From Candidatus Gemmiger excrementigallinarum (GTDB lineage: Bacteria; Bacillota; Clostridia; Oscillospirales; Ruminococcaceae): DNA of 64,000 nt. How positions within the stretch are numbered: the stretch's first letter is position 1; every line of letters starts with the position of its first letter. The stretch covers positions 1 through 64,000 of the forward strand of contig DXBP01000064.1 of assembly GCA_019116445.1 (NCBI GenBank). The letters are read 5' to 3'. A program made the position numbers and the translations under genes. The notes under the pieces are model-generated. The model had not been told where the DNA came from and made no database searches. It saw only the letters and a program-made list of their open reading frames with translations. Positions 7,960-16,895 of this stretch are shown piece by piece.

Positions 7960-9171
7960 TTAGCCGAAGACGCTGAGCAGGAAGCCAGCGGCAATGGCGG
8001 AGCCGATAACGCCGGCCACGTTGGGGCCCATGGCGTGCATCAGCAGGAAGTTGGAGGGGTTGTTCTTCTGGCCTTCCACGTTGGAAACACGGGCAGCCAT
8101 GGGAACGGCGGACACGCCGGCAGAACCGATCAGAGGATTGACCTTGCCGCCGGTGAGCTTGCACATCACGTTGCCGCCCAGCAGGCCGCCGGCGGTGGAG
8201 ATGCCGAAGGCGATGACACCCAGCAGTACGATCTTCAGGGTGCTGGCGGTCAGGAAGGTGGAGCCCACCATGGTGGCGCCCACGGAGGTGGACAGCAGGA
8301 TGGTGACGATGTTCATCAGAGCATTCTGAGCGGTGTCGCTGAGCCGGTCGGTAACGCCGGTCTCCTTGAACAGGTTGCCCAGCATCAGGCAGCCGATCAG
8401 AGGAGCGGTGTCAGGCAGCAGCAGAGCCACAAAGATGACAACCAGGATGGGGAAGATGATCTTCTCGGTCTTGGAAACCACACGGGTCTGAACCATCTTG
8501 ATCTTGCGGTCCTTGGCGCTGGTCAGCAGGTTCATAATGGGAGGCTGAATCAGGGGGATCAGAGCCATGTAGGAGTAAGCGGCCACGGCGATGGCGCCCA
8601 GCAGGTGGGGAGCCAGGCGGGTAGTCAGGAAGATGGCGGTGGGGCCATCGGCGCCGCCGATGATGCCGATGGAGGCAGCCTCAGGGCCGGTGAAGCCCAG
8701 AGGAATGGCGAAGAAGAAGGCCATAAACACGCCCAGCTGGGCAGCAGCGCCCAGCAGCAGGCTCTTGGGGTTACTAAGCAGAGGGCCAAAGTCAGTCATG
8801 GCGCCCACGCCCATGAAGATCAGGCAGGGGTACACGCTGGTCTTGACGCCGATGTAGAAGATATCCAGCAGGCCGCCTTCCCGCATCACTTCACCGAAGC
8901 TGTGATAGGCGGGGTTGGAGGGGTCCATGAAGGCATCCCACAGCTCCTGGTGGTACAGGCCGCCCAGGGGCAGGTTGGACAGCAGACAGCCGAAGGCGAT
9001 GCCCACCAGCAGCAGGGGCTCGAACTTCTTCACAATGCCCAGGTACAGCAGCACACAGGCGATGACCAGCATCACCAGGTTCTGCCAGCCGCCGCCGGTG
9101 AAGTTAGCAAAGATGGCGTTGAAGCCGGAGCTTTGCCACAGGTTCAACAGTATTTCACCAATATCAATCAT
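7960..9171 (-). CDS. oadB: sodium-translocating decarboxylase, beta subunit
   Basis: Integral membrane subunit that decarboxylates carboxybiotin and couples this to Na+ export. 403 residues with about nine to eleven hydrophobic helices. Diagnostic segments are [34 protein letters not shown] and [20 protein letters not shown] with [15 protein letters not shown] at 9171 follows AAGGAGGATTCCCC. It is last in oadA-oadG-BCCP-oadB. OadB, GcdB and MmdB are close relatives; the alpha subunit in this operon is of the oxaloacetate type, so that substrate is preferred. Confidence 0.94.
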   Translation of the reverse strand: MIDIGEILLNLWQSSGFNAIFANFTGGGWQNLVMLVIACVLLYLGIVKKFEPLLLVGIAFGCLLSNLPLGGLYHQELWDAFMDPSNPAYHSFGEVMREGGLLDIFYIGVKTSVYPCLIFMGVGAMTDFGPLLSNPKSLLLGAAAQLGVFMAFFFAIPLGFTGPEAASIGIIGGADGPTAIFLTTRLAPHLLGAIAVAAYSYMALIPLIQPPIMNLLTSAKDRKIKMVQTRVVSKTEKIIFPILVVIFVALLLPDTAPLIGCLMLGNLFKETGVTDRLSDTAQNALMNIVTILLSTSVGATMVGSTFLTASTLKIVLLGVIAFGISTAGGLLGGNVMCKLTGGKVNPLIGSAGVSAVPMAARVSNVEGQKNNPSNFLLMHAMGPNVAGVIGSAIAAGFLLSVFG

Positions 9172-9183
9172 GGGGAATCCTCC

Positions 9184-9927
9184 TTAGCCGAGGACGACCA
9201 TGGTAGCACCGGTATCCACGGTGGAGCCCTTGGTTACCAGGACCTGGGCAACGGTACCGGCCTTGGGCGCCATAATCTCATTTTCCATCTTCATGGCTTC
9301 CAGAACCAGCAGGACGTCGCCTTCCTTCACGGTCTGGCCCACGGTGACGTTCACCTTCAGGATGTTGCCGGGCATGGGAGCGGTGACAGCCTCACCGGCC
9401 ACGGGAGCGGCAGGAGCGGGGGCGGGAGCCGGAGCGGGGGCAGCCACAGGGGCAGGGGCAGCCGCAGGAGCGGGAGCCGGGGCAGGAGCAGCCACGGGAG
9501 CGGGAGCAGCAGCCACAGCCGTGCCGCCGATGACCACCATGGCAGCGCCGGTGTCCACGGTGGAGCCCTTGGTCACAGGCACAGCGGTAACGGTGCCGGC
9601 GCAGGGGGCATAGATCTCATTTTCCATCTTCATGGCTTCCAAAACCACCAGCAGGTCGCCTTCCTTCACGGTCTGGCCCACGGTGACGTTCACCTTCAGG
9701 ATGTTGCCGGGCATGGGAGCGGCAACGGTAGTGCCGCCGGTAACAGCGGGGGCAGCGGCGGGAGCTGCTGCAGGAGCGGCAGCGGGAGCAGCCACGGGGG
9801 CAGCAACGGGAGCCGCCGCAGGAGCGGCAGCGGGGGCAACAGCAGCATACTCATCCAGCAGCATTGCCTTGCCGGCTTCGACCTCCACCTCGTAGGTGCG
9901 GCCGTTCAGGGTCACTTTGTATTTCAT
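9184..9927 (-). CDS. biotin carboxyl carrier protein with two biotinyl domains
   Basis: Carries carboxybiotin between the carboxyltransferase and the membrane subunit. 247 residues: N-terminal strand MKYKVTLNGRTYEVEV, an Ala/Pro linker (29-61), biotinyl domain 1 (about 68-135), a second Ala/Pro linker (138-178), biotinyl domain 2 (about 181-247). Each domain has the biotin site EAMKMENEI, with target lysines K100 and K213. The two domains are nearly identical over the stretch GNILKVNVTVGQTVKEGD, also in DNA, pointing to a recent internal duplication. Most decarboxylase carriers have one such domain. Start ATG follows AAGGAGGTCAAGTAAACC, three bases after the oadG stop. Confidence 0.94.
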   Translation of the reverse strand: MKYKVTLNGRTYEVEVEAGKAMLLDEYAAVAPAAAPAAAPVAAPVAAPAAAPAAAPAAAPAVTGGTTVAAPMPGNILKVNVTVGQTVKEGDLLVVLEAMKMENEIYAPCAGTVTAVPVTKGSTVDTGAAMVVIGGTAVAAAPAPVAAPAPAPAPAAAPAPVAAPAPAPAPAPAAPVAGEAVTAPMPGNILKVNVTVGQTVKEGDVLLVLEAMKMENEIMAPKAGTVAQVLVTKGSTVDTGATMVVLG

Positions 9928-9930
9928 GGT

Positions 9931-10305
9931 TTACTTGACCTCCTTGATGGAAATGAAGCGCAGCTCGTTCAGGGGTTTGCCCATCTTGTCAGCTACGATG
10001 GCCATAATCATGGCAGCAGTCTTGGGATTGGTGTCATACAGCTTCAGCTGACCGGCAGTACCGGGAGCCAGAGGCGCCTGGACAGGGGCAGCAGGAGCGG
10101 CCGGCGCTGCGGGGGCAGCGGGAGCGGCGGGCTTTTCAGCCGCCTTGGGCTGGGGGTTCTTGCTCCGGGCAATGAAGAACTTGCCCAGCAGCACCACCAC
10201 CGCCATCAGCAGGATCAGGCCGAAGAACACCACGACGTAGCCCAGAATCGCCACGATGCCGGCGTCCAGGATGCCGATATTCTCCAAAGTGGAAGTTAAC
10301 AGCAT
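9931..10305 (-). CDS. oadG: oxaloacetate decarboxylase, gamma-type small membrane subunit
   Basis: Small subunit that anchors and assembles the complex. 124 residues: one transmembrane helix (about 19-45, rich in Val/Leu), basic residues, an Ala/Pro linker (55-80) and a C-terminal domain TAAMIMAIVADKMG-KPLNELRFISIKEV, resembling the OadG/GcdD C-terminus. Linker composition is like that of the neighbouring biotin carrier. GCTAAGGAGGTAACACC precedes the ATG; the stop lies three bases from the carrier gene. Gamma versus delta naming differs between systems. Confidence 0.85.
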   Translation of the reverse strand: MLLTSTLENIGILDAGIVAILGYVVVFFGLILLMAVVVLLGKFFIARSKNPQPKAAEKPAAPAAPAAPAAPAAPVQAPLAPGTAGQLKLYDTNPKTAAMIMAIVADKMGKPLNELRFISIKEVK

Positions 10306-10317
10306 GGTGTTACCTCC

Positions 10318-11703
10318 TTAGCACTCCACGATGGAGTAGGTAGCCACGTTCTCTTCCTTGGCCTTGCGCTCGGTGAGGAACTTTTCAGCCAGGTTGGGGA
10401 AGGCGATGTAGCTGAGCACATCCTCGTCGGTCTTGGCCAGGTCGCCCAGCTTCTCCCGGGTCTTCTCCACAACGGGCTCCAGGGTATCGGCATAGCGGCC
10501 GGTGAGGGGCTTCTCGTCGCCCAGAATCATCTTCTGAATCTCGGGGTCAATGGGAGCAGGAGTACGGCCGTACTCGCCCCGGCAGTAAGCCTTGATTTCC
10601 TTGGAAACGGACTTGTAGCGCTTGCCGTCCAGCACGTTGCGCACCGCCTGCACGCCCACCATCTGGGAAGTGGGGGTAACCAGAGGAGGATAGCCCATAT
10701 CTTTCCGGACCTTGGGGGTCTCGATCAGAGCCTCGTCGAACCGATCCAGGGCGTTCATCTGCTTCAGCTGGCTGAGCAGGTTGGACAGCATGCCGCCGGG
10801 AATCTGGTAGGTCAGGCACTGGGTGTCGGTGGCCATGGACTTGGGCATCATGGTGCCGTCGGCAATAAAGCCGTCACGGACGGTCTTGAAGTAGTCAGCC
10901 ATCTTCTTGGTCTGGGTATCGTCCAGATCAACCTCATAGCCCAGCTGGCGCAGAGCGTAAGCCAGGGTCTCGGTGGCGGGCTGAGAGGTGCCGCCGGAGA
11001 AGGGGGAGATGGCGGTATCGATGATATCCACGCCGGCTTCCACAGCCTTCAGGTAGGTCATGAAGGCCAGACCGGTGGTGGAGTGGGTGTGCAGGTCGAT
11101 GGGCATGCCGGGAACGGCGTCCTTGATGGCGGAAACCAGGTCATAGGCTTCCTTGGGGCCCATGATGCCGGCCATGTCCTTGATGCAGATGGTGGCAGCG
11201 CCCATTTCCTTCAGTTCCTTCACCATTTCCACATACTTCTTGTGGGTGTGGACGGGGGAGGTGGTGTAGGAGATGGTGCCGGAAGCGATGGCGCCGGCGT
11301 TGACGGTGGCTTCCATGGCAACCTTCAGGTTGTCGGTGTCGTTCAGAGCGTCGAAAATCCGGATAATGTCGATGCCGTTTTCCACAGCCTTCTTCACGAA
11401 CAGCTTGACGAAATCATCGGGATAGTGGGAATAGCCCAGCACGTTCTGACCCCGCAGCAGCATCTGCAGCTTGGTGTTGGGAACCTTGGCGCGGATCTTG
11501 CGCAGCCGCTCCCAGGGATCTTCGTTCAGATAGCGCAGGCAGACGTCAAAGGTGGCGCCGCCCCAGCACTCGATGGCGTAGTAGCCCACCTTGTCGATGG
11601 TCTCCAGCATGGGCTCGAACTTATCATAGGGCAGTCGGGTTGCAATCAGAGACTGGTTTGCGTCACGCAGCACAGTCTCCACAAACTGAACTTTTTGAGC
11701 CAT
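10318..11703 (-). CDS. oadA: oxaloacetate decarboxylase alpha subunit (carboxyltransferase)
   Basis: Transfers the C4 carboxyl of oxaloacetate to biotin, giving pyruvate. 461 residues comprising the TIM-barrel carboxyltransferase (VETVLRDANQSL at 8-19, metal ligands in DLHTHSTTG, the lysine in CIKDMAGIMG) and a conserved C-terminal helical domain. Unlike Klebsiella OadA there is no fused biotin domain; the separate two-domain carrier provides it. No biotin carboxylase gene is nearby, which argues for decarboxylase rather than pyruvate carboxylase. GGAGGTACCTACAAA precedes the ATG. It lies 95 bases after pckA on the same strand, so the two may be cotranscribed. Confidence 0.93.
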   Translation of the reverse strand: MAQKVQFVETVLRDANQSLIATRLPYDKFEPMLETIDKVGYYAIECWGGATFDVCLRYLNEDPWERLRKIRAKVPNTKLQMLLRGQNVLGYSHYPDDFVKLFVKKAVENGIDIIRIFDALNDTDNLKVAMEATVNAGAIASGTISYTTSPVHTHKKYVEMVKELKEMGAATICIKDMAGIMGPKEAYDLVSAIKDAVPGMPIDLHTHSTTGLAFMTYLKAVEAGVDIIDTAISPFSGGTSQPATETLAYALRQLGYEVDLDDTQTKKMADYFKTVRDGFIADGTMMPKSMATDTQCLTYQIPGGMLSNLLSQLKQMNALDRFDEALIETPKVRKDMGYPPLVTPTSQMVGVQAVRNVLDGKRYKSVSKEIKAYCRGEYGRTPAPIDPEIQKMILGDEKPLTGRYADTLEPVVEKTREKLGDLAKTDEDVLSYIAFPNLAEKFLTERKAKEENVATYSIVEC

Positions 11704-11798
11704 TTTGTAGGTACCTCCGTAGATTGAAAAATGTGTATGTCATTTTGCGCCAATAGCCGGAGGTTTCCCCCCGGCTTATGGAATAAAATGGTTAAGTT

Positions 11799-13403
11799 TT
11801 ACACCTTGGGGCCGGCGGCGACCAGAGCCTTGCCAGCGTCGTTGCCGGTGTACTTGACGAAGTTCTTCACGAACCGGGCAGCCAGGTCCTTGGCCTTGGC
11901 GTCCCATTCAGCGGGATCAGCGTAAGTATTCCGGGGATCCAGGATATTGGTGTCCACGCCGGGCAGTTCGGTGGGAACAGCCAGGTTGAAGTAGGGGATG
12001 GTCTTGGTCTCGGCCTTCAGGATGGAGCCGTCCAGGATGGCGTCGATGATGCCGCGGGTATCCTTGATGGAGATCCGCTTGCCGGTGCCGTTCCAGCCGG
12101 TGTTGACCAGGTAAGCCTTGGCGCCGGACTTCTGCATCTTCTTCACCAGCTCCTCACCGTACTTGGTGGGGTGCAGCTCCAGGAAGGCCTGGCCGAAGCA
12201 GGCGGAGAAGGTGGGAGTGGGCTCGGTGATGCCCCGCTCGGTGCCGGCCAGCTTGGAAGTGAAGCCGGACAGGAAGTAGTACTGGGTCTGCTCCGGGGTC
12301 AGGATGGACACGGGAGGCAGCACGCCGAAAGCGTCGGCGGACAGGAAGATCACGTTCTTGGCGTCGGGACCGGCGGACACAGGACGGACGATCTTCTCGA
12401 TGTGGTTGATGGGGTAGGACACACGGGTGTTCTCGGTAACGGAGCTGTCATTGAAGTCGCACACGCCGTTGGCGTCCACGGTGACGTTCTCCAGCAGAGC
12501 GTTGCGCTTGATGGCGTTGTAGATGTCGGGCTCGGACTCCTTGTCCAGGTTGATGACCTTGGCGTAGCAGCCGCCTTCGAAGTTGAACACGCCGTTGTCG
12601 TCCCAGCCGTGCTCGTCGTCGCCGATCAGCAGGCGCTTGGGGTCGGTGGACAGGGTGGTCTTGCCGGTGCCGGACAGGCCGAAGAACAGGGCGGTGTTCT
12701 CGCCGTTCATGTCGGTGTTGGCGGAGCAGTGCATGGAAGCAATGCCCTTCAGCGGCAGGTAGTAGTTCATCATGGAGAACATACCCTTCTTCATCTCGCC
12801 GCCGTACCAGGTGTTCAGGATGACCTGCTCACGGCTGGTGATGTTGAAGACAACGGCCGTTTCAGAGTTCAGGCCCAGTTCCTTGTAGTTCTCGACCTTG
12901 GCCTTGGAAGCGTTGTAAACCACGAAGTCAGGCTCGAAGTTCTCCAGCTCCTCGGCGGTGGGCTTGATGAACATATTGGTGACGAAGTGTGCCTGCCAGG
13001 CCACTTCCATGATGAAGCGGATGGCCATACGGGTATCCTTGTTGGCACCGCAGAAGGCATCGACAACGAACAGACGCTTGTTGGACAGCTCCTTGATGGC
13101 CAGGTCCTTGCAGGCGTCCCAGGCTTCCTTGGAAGCGGGCTTGTTGTCGTTCTTGTACTCGTCGGAGGTCCACCACACGGTGTCCTTGGAGTTCTCGTCC
13201 ATGACGATGAACTTATCCTTGGGGGAACGGCCGGTGTAGATGCCGGTCATGACGTTGACCGCACCCAGTTCGCTGACCTGGCCTTTTTCGTAGCCTTCCA
13301 GACCGGGCTTGGTCTCTTCGGCGAAGAGTTCGTCATAAGAGGGGTTGTACACGATTTCGGTCGTGCCGCTGATGCCATACTTGGTAAGATCCAGCTTTGC
13401 CAT
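11799..13403 (-). CDS. pckA: phosphoenolpyruvate carboxykinase (ATP)
   Basis: Interconverts PEP + CO2 + ADP and oxaloacetate + ATP; in fermenters often run towards oxaloacetate. I start at ATG 13403 ([10 protein letters not shown]), preceded by GAAAGAGGTATATGTAAC, giving 534 residues as in the ATP-dependent family; longer upstream frames lie before the promoter. Signatures include the P-loop GLSGTGKTT (242-250), [20 protein letters not shown] and the substrate loop [11 protein letters not shown]. Its product oxaloacetate is the substrate of the decarboxylase encoded just downstream. Confidence 0.96.
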   Translation of the reverse strand: MAKLDLTKYGISGTTEIVYNPSYDELFAEETKPGLEGYEKGQVSELGAVNVMTGIYTGRSPKDKFIVMDENSKDTVWWTSDEYKNDNKPASKEAWDACKDLAIKELSNKRLFVVDAFCGANKDTRMAIRFIMEVAWQAHFVTNMFIKPTAEELENFEPDFVVYNASKAKVENYKELGLNSETAVVFNITSREQVILNTWYGGEMKKGMFSMMNYYLPLKGIASMHCSANTDMNGENTALFFGLSGTGKTTLSTDPKRLLIGDDEHGWDDNGVFNFEGGCYAKVINLDKESEPDIYNAIKRNALLENVTVDANGVCDFNDSSVTENTRVSYPINHIEKIVRPVSAGPDAKNVIFLSADAFGVLPPVSILTPEQTQYYFLSGFTSKLAGTERGITEPTPTFSACFGQAFLELHPTKYGEELVKKMQKSGAKAYLVNTGWNGTGKRISIKDTRGIIDAILDGSILKAETKTIPYFNLAVPTELPGVDTNILDPRNTYADPAEWDAKAKDLAARFVKNFVKYTGNDAGKALVAAGPKV

Positions 13404-13514
13404 GTTACATATACCTCTTTCTCTATACATTTGGCCGGGACGATCCGGCGGCCGGCAGGGCCGCCGACCGTATGCGATGGAGAACATCCGGCCCTTGTCC
13501 CCCATAGTACTTTT

Positions 13515-13542
13515 ATTATACATGATTCCCTGCCAAAAGCAA
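13515..13542 (-). promoter_or_regulatory. promoter of pckA
   Basis: Minus strand: TTGCTT (13542-13537), 16-base spacer, TATAAT (13520-13515). Predicted start near 13508, leader about 105 bases. The same TTGCTT-16-TATAAT form occurs before argG. Confidence 0.75.
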
Positions 13543-13620
13543 GAATAAAAACCTTTAAAAAATTGTGACTTTTCCACTTTTTTGCCCCGTCCGGCGGGGT
13601 GTTTTTCCCGGGGGGACAAA

Positions 13621-13653
13621 TCAAAACCCCGCACCCGGTTTCGGGGTGCGGGG
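13621..13653 (-). terminator. terminator of araD
   Basis: Minus strand: stem CCCCGCACCC with its complement (arms 13653-13644 and 13636-13627), then TTTTGAT, seven bases after the araD stop. Confidence 0.85.
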
Positions 13654-13659
13654 CGGGGG

Positions 13660-14355
13660 TCACAGCTGGCCGTAGTAGGCGCCGGGCCCGTGTTTGCGAT
13701 GATAATGCTTATCCAGCAGATACTGGGGTGCCGGCACGGCGGCGGGGTCTACCTGCCGGGTCAGCAGGGCCATGCGGGCGACTTCCTCCAGGATGACGGC
13801 GTTTTCCACCGCTTTGGCGGCGTCCCCGCCCCAGGTGAAGGGGCCATGGCAGGCGCACAGCACACCGGGTACCGCCGCGGCATCGATGCCCCGTTCCCGG
13901 AAGGTTTCCACAATAACGGTGCCGGTGTGCTTTTCATAATCGGTCTGCACCTCCGCCGGGGTCAGCTGCCGGGTGCAGGGCACAGACCCGTAAAAGGTAT
14001 CGGCGTGGGTGGTGCCGTAGCAGGGCAGGTCCCGCCGGGCCTGGGCCCAGGCCGTGGCGTGGGTGCTGTGGGTGTGCACGATGCCCCCCACCGCCGGGAA
14101 GGCCTTGTACAGTTCCAGGTGGGTGGCCGTATCGCTGGAAGGGCGCAGCGTTCCTTCCACCACATGGCCGTCCAGGTCCACCACCACCAGATTTTCCGGC
14201 GTAAGCTCGTCATACTCCACCCCGGATGGCTTGATGACCACCAGGCCCGAAGCCCGGTCGATGCCCGACACATTGCCCCAGGTCAGCGTTACAAGACCGC
14301 GGCGGGGCAGGTCCCGGTTGGCCGCCCAGACCTGGCGGCGCAATTCTTCCAGCAT
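13660..14355 (-). CDS. araD: L-ribulose-5-phosphate 4-epimerase
   Basis: Converts L-ribulose 5-phosphate to D-xylulose 5-phosphate, feeding pentose pathways. Starting at ATG 14355 ([10 protein letters not shown], after AAAGGAGAACCATTT) it has 231 residues, the same length as E. coli AraD. Class II aldolase features: [21 protein letters not shown], zinc-binding [12 protein letters not shown], and [23 protein letters not shown] supplies another conserved His. No araA, araB or regulator is near. It is the second gene after the C39-like gene with a 26-base gap. An UlaF/SgbE-type ascorbate or xylulose role cannot be excluded, as these are homologous. Confidence 0.92.
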   Translation of the reverse strand: MLEELRRQVWAANRDLPRRGLVTLTWGNVSGIDRASGLVVIKPSGVEYDELTPENLVVVDLDGHVVEGTLRPSSDTATHLELYKAFPAVGGIVHTHSTHATAWAQARRDLPCYGTTHADTFYGSVPCTRQLTPAEVQTDYEKHTGTVIVETFRERGIDAAAVPGVLCACHGPFTWGGDAAKAVENAVILEEVARMALLTRQVDPAAVPAPQYLLDKHYHRKHGPGAYYGQL

Positions 14356-14381
14356 AAATGGTTCTCCTTTATCAGGGACGG

Positions 14382-15695
14382 TCACAGCGTCGCATCGCCC
14401 ACGAGCATACTGCCCGCCGTGTCGATGGCGTAGACCGTATATTTGCGGTGTTCTCCCTCCGAGCCAAGCCGCAGGCCGCCCTGCTCCGGTTCCACAAAAT
14501 GGAAGGTCCGGTGGGCGGTGGTAGCATGGGGCCGTTCGTCCGGCGTGCTCCAGGCCAGCACCCCGCCGTTGGAACAAAAATCATCCCCCAGCAGATGCAG
14601 TTCGCCGTTGCTGTACAGCCGGCAGGTACCGGGGGCCACCGCCCCCGCCGGGCGCACCCATACACTGCCCCGGGCGGGGCCGGTGCGCACATCCTTGTTG
14701 CTGCGCTGGCGCATCAGCAGCGCCACGTTATCCCACGCCACCAGAAAATCATCCAGCGGCATCTCGGTTTCGGCGTCGAAATCTTCCTCACCGGCCCAGG
14801 GGTCGCACAGCATCACACTGGAGGTTCCCCCGGCCATCCGGAAGCCCCGCACCGCCACATAGCGACGCTCGGGCCAGCCGTCGGCGATCTGGGCCGGGGT
14901 GGATTCCAGCGCCACCACCGAGCCGAAGCCCTGGCGGACCTCCTCCCGCAGGATTCCCAGGCCGCACCAGCAGACCCAGGTGGGGAACCCCCAGCAGCCC
15001 GCCGCCGCAGCGGCAAAGCCGAGGTTGCGCACATCCTGGGCATCGGGCGCGCGCCAGTCCCGCAGGACCTGGGCGAATTCCTCCGGCAGCAGGTCGGCGC
15101 CCCAACGGTTGGTCAGACTGGCCAGGCTGATGGCCAGGTCCATCCAGGGGCGTAGCGCCGCCGCCCGGCGGCCCATGACATAGGGCATCAGGTGCAGCGT
15201 GCGGTTTACCGGGCGGCCCCGGGCCGGGATGACCCCTACCGCCCGCACACTGGCCCCCAGCAGATGCACCGCCGGGGTAACTTTTTCCTGTTTGGTGTAC
15301 AGATAGATCCGCAGCTGGGCTTGGGTGGCACGCTTGCTGTCCAGGCGCAGCATATCGGACCCCATGCGCAGCGGGCCGCGCTCCTGCTCGGGCACGCCCT
15401 CCCGCCGCAGATAGGGGCTCCATTTGCCGAAAGCCACCCAGGCCGTCCAGTTACCGTCCACCAGTACCCGGGCCTGGGCCTCCACCGCGGTGCCGGGGGG
15501 CGAGGTGGCGTTCCAGCTGACCCACAGCGCGTCGAACAGCGGCATGGGGATGGCGGCGCTGGTATAACAGCCGTAGGGCACATAACTGCCCTGCACCAGG
15601 TCCAGCACGATGCTGCCCCCGGCAACCGTCACATTGTCCAGCTCGCCGCGCATGAACGCTTCGGTATCGCGCAGCAGCAGGGTGTTTTTCTCCAT
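14382..15695 (-). CDS. C39-like peptidase-fold protein, probably inactive
   Basis: A 437-residue protein of unknown role. Residues about 1-150 form a beta-rich domain (repeated Trp/Val strands, [20 protein letters not shown]). Residues about 170-350 resemble the Peptidase_C39_2 fold: alternating pattern ending in YVAVRGF-14-VMLCDPWAG and [12 protein letters not shown]. By memory-based alignment, the usual catalytic Cys of the WCSPT motif is replaced here (RPWMDLAIS) and the usual GHLLVVRGF histidine is replaced by Arg (RRYVAVRGF). No signal peptide is visible. I choose ATG 15695; GTG at 15734 is possible but nearly at the predicted transcript start. It is followed by araD. Confidence 0.6.
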   Translation of the reverse strand: MEKNTLLLRDTEAFMRGELDNVTVAGGSIVLDLVQGSYVPYGCYTSAAIPMPLFDALWVSWNATSPPGTAVEAQARVLVDGNWTAWVAFGKWSPYLRREGVPEQERGPLRMGSDMLRLDSKRATQAQLRIYLYTKQEKVTPAVHLLGASVRAVGVIPARGRPVNRTLHLMPYVMGRRAAALRPWMDLAISLASLTNRWGADLLPEEFAQVLRDWRAPDAQDVRNLGFAAAAAGCWGFPTWVCWCGLGILREEVRQGFGSVVALESTPAQIADGWPERRYVAVRGFRMAGGTSSVMLCDPWAGEEDFDAETEMPLDDFLVAWDNVALLMRQRSNKDVRTGPARGSVWVRPAGAVAPGTCRLYSNGELHLLGDDFCSNGGVLAWSTPDERPHATTAHRTFHFVEPEQGGLRLGSEGEHRKYTVYAIDTAGSMLVGDATL

Positions 15696-15749
15696 ACAGG
15701 CACCATCCTCTCCCCTCCCCGAACGCCGCGGCACGGGGATCTTTCTTAC

Positions 15750-15778
15750 ATGATACCGATTTTGCTGCCAGTTTGCAA
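15750..15778 (-). promoter_or_regulatory. promoter of the C39-like gene and araD
   Basis: Minus strand: TTGCAA (15778-15773), 17-base spacer, TATCAT (15755-15750). Confidence 0.65.
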
Positions 15779-15819
15779 GGCTGGTGTTAAAAATAGTTTA
15801 CAATTGCCGGCTCGATTTG

Positions 15820-15828
15820 TGGTAGAAT
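15820..15828 (+). promoter_or_regulatory. extended -10 promoter of the 247-residue membrane protein
   Basis: TGGTAGAAT matches an extended -10 (TGN plus TAGAAT); there is no good -35 at 17 bases. Same TGG-TATAAT style occurs at 33.5 kb and 63.18 kb. Confidence 0.5.
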
Positions 15829-15864
15829 AGGAAGAACGTGAAATAAAAAGGAGTTGCTTTTCCT

Positions 15865-16608
15865 ATGGCATGGGTCACCAAGAGCAGTGAGGAACAATAC
15901 ACCCCCGAACCGGCACCCCGGGAATACACCAAACAGGAAAAAGCCCGGAACTGGTGGCACTACCACTGGGTCATGGTGCTGGTGGCAGTGATCGTGGCGG
16001 TGATTCTGGGCTGGCTGATTCACGATATGTTTTTCCGGGTACAGCCCGACGTGGAGATCGGCTACGTGGGGTCCCAACGGCTGCCGGAGGCCACCGTGCA
16101 GTCGCTGCAGGAGACACTGGCCCCCTATTGCAGCGACCTGAACGGCGACGGCCAGGTGGTGGTACAGATCAGTGAATTCACCCTGGATTTTGCCACCAGC
16201 GAGAGCGCCGACCCCTACTCCCAGCTGGCGGGCACCACCCAGCTGAGCGCCGCCCTGACGCCGGGCAGCGACACCCACCTGTTCCTGATTGCCGACCCGG
16301 CGAACTTCCAGGCGCAGACCCAGTCGCTGCAGTACACCGACGGCACTCTGCCCGACGACGTCCATATCAACGACTGGCAGAAGATGGTTTACCGCTGGAG
16401 CGACTGTCCGCTGCTGGCAGGGCTGGACCTGGGCGACTACAGCAACTACATAGCCAGCGCCGAAACTGCGGGTTCCAGCCAGGACCTGCTCAGCGGGCTG
16501 TACATCGGGCTCCGCGGCGACTGGGAGGGCAAAGCCTCTGCGTCCTACACCGCCAGTGCCGACCTGTGGACCGCACTGACTGCCGGGGCCGTGCCGCTGG
16601 AGGAGTAA
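15865..16608 (+). CDS. single-pass membrane-anchored protein, unknown function
   Basis: Not recognised. 247 residues: a polar, charged N-terminus (1-29), one membrane helix (about 34-53, HWVMVLVAVIVAVILGWLI), and an acidic extracytoplasmic domain of about 190 residues rich in Ser, Thr, Asp and Ala with pattern VEIGYVGSQRLPEATVQSLQ. Lack of a cleavage site suggests a type II membrane anchor. AAAAAGGAGTTGCTTTTCCT precedes the ATG. A 56-codon gene follows with a three-base gap, probably cotranscribed. Similar short anchored proteins occur in many Ruminococcaceae without assigned function. Confidence 0.8.
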   Translation: MAWVTKSSEEQYTPEPAPREYTKQEKARNWWHYHWVMVLVAVIVAVILGWLIHDMFFRVQPDVEIGYVGSQRLPEATVQSLQETLAPYCSDLNGDGQVVVQISEFTLDFATSESADPYSQLAGTTQLSAALTPGSDTHLFLIADPANFQAQTQSLQYTDGTLPDDVHINDWQKMVYRWSDCPLLAGLDLGDYSNYIASAETAGSSQDLLSGLYIGLRGDWEGKASASYTASADLWTALTAGAVPLEE

Positions 16609-16611
16609 ACC

Positions 16612-16782
16612 ATGCGCACCACCCCCAAACTGCGGGCCTACCTGCGGCGGCTGCGCCGAAAAGCCCCGCCCCCGCCGCCCAAAACACCGCTGCCCGACAA
16701 TCCCTACCACCGCTGTTTTACCGCCAACCGCAGCTTTGAAGAGCTGGCCCGGGCGCGGAAGAATCCCCCCGCCGGGCGGTGA
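16612..16782 (+). CDS. small basic, proline-rich protein (56 residues)
   Basis: Not recognised. ATG at 16612 lies three bases after the preceding stop, with GGAGGAG of that gene's end acting as ribosome site. The product starts MRTTPKLRAYLRRLRRKAPP, continues with five prolines, and ends in an Arg/Ala-rich helix (SFEELARARKNP). It is strongly basic (predicted nucleic-acid or membrane-surface binder, inference only). A terminator hairpin begins 22 bases after the stop, consistent with the end of a two-gene operon. Confidence 0.55.
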   Translation: MRTTPKLRAYLRRLRRKAPPPPPKTPLPDNPYHRCFTANRSFEELARARKNPPAGR

Positions 16783-16803
16783 ATCACCGGATCACATCCA
16801 CGC

Positions 16804-16847
16804 AAGCCGTCCGCCCTGTTTCGGCAGTTTTGGCGGGCGGCTTTTTG
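16804..16847 (+). terminator. terminator after the small basic ORF
   Basis: Eleven-bp stem AGCCGTCCGCC with GGCGGGCGGCT (one G-U pair), loop of about 16 bases, then TTTTT. Confidence 0.85.
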
Positions 16848-16895
16848 TACAATGAGTCCCGTATTCATTTTTTACTTACGGAAGGGACCTTTTGT

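Noticed and set aside
9400-9860. Short tandem repeats as a CRISPR array or minisatellite
   Set aside because: They encode Ala/Pro linkers in frame in the biotin carrier and lack regular spacer-repeat structure.
9184-9927. Biotin carrier as AccB of acetyl-CoA carboxylase
   Set aside because: No accC or accAD genes are near; the operon has the membrane beta and gamma subunits and an oxaloacetate-type carboxyltransferase.
8035-10299. A 754-codon plus-strand frame rich in Gly, His and Ser opposite the oad genes
   Set aside because: Antisense shadow of oadB, the biotin carrier and oadG; its repeats only reflect the Ala/Pro linkers on the other strand.
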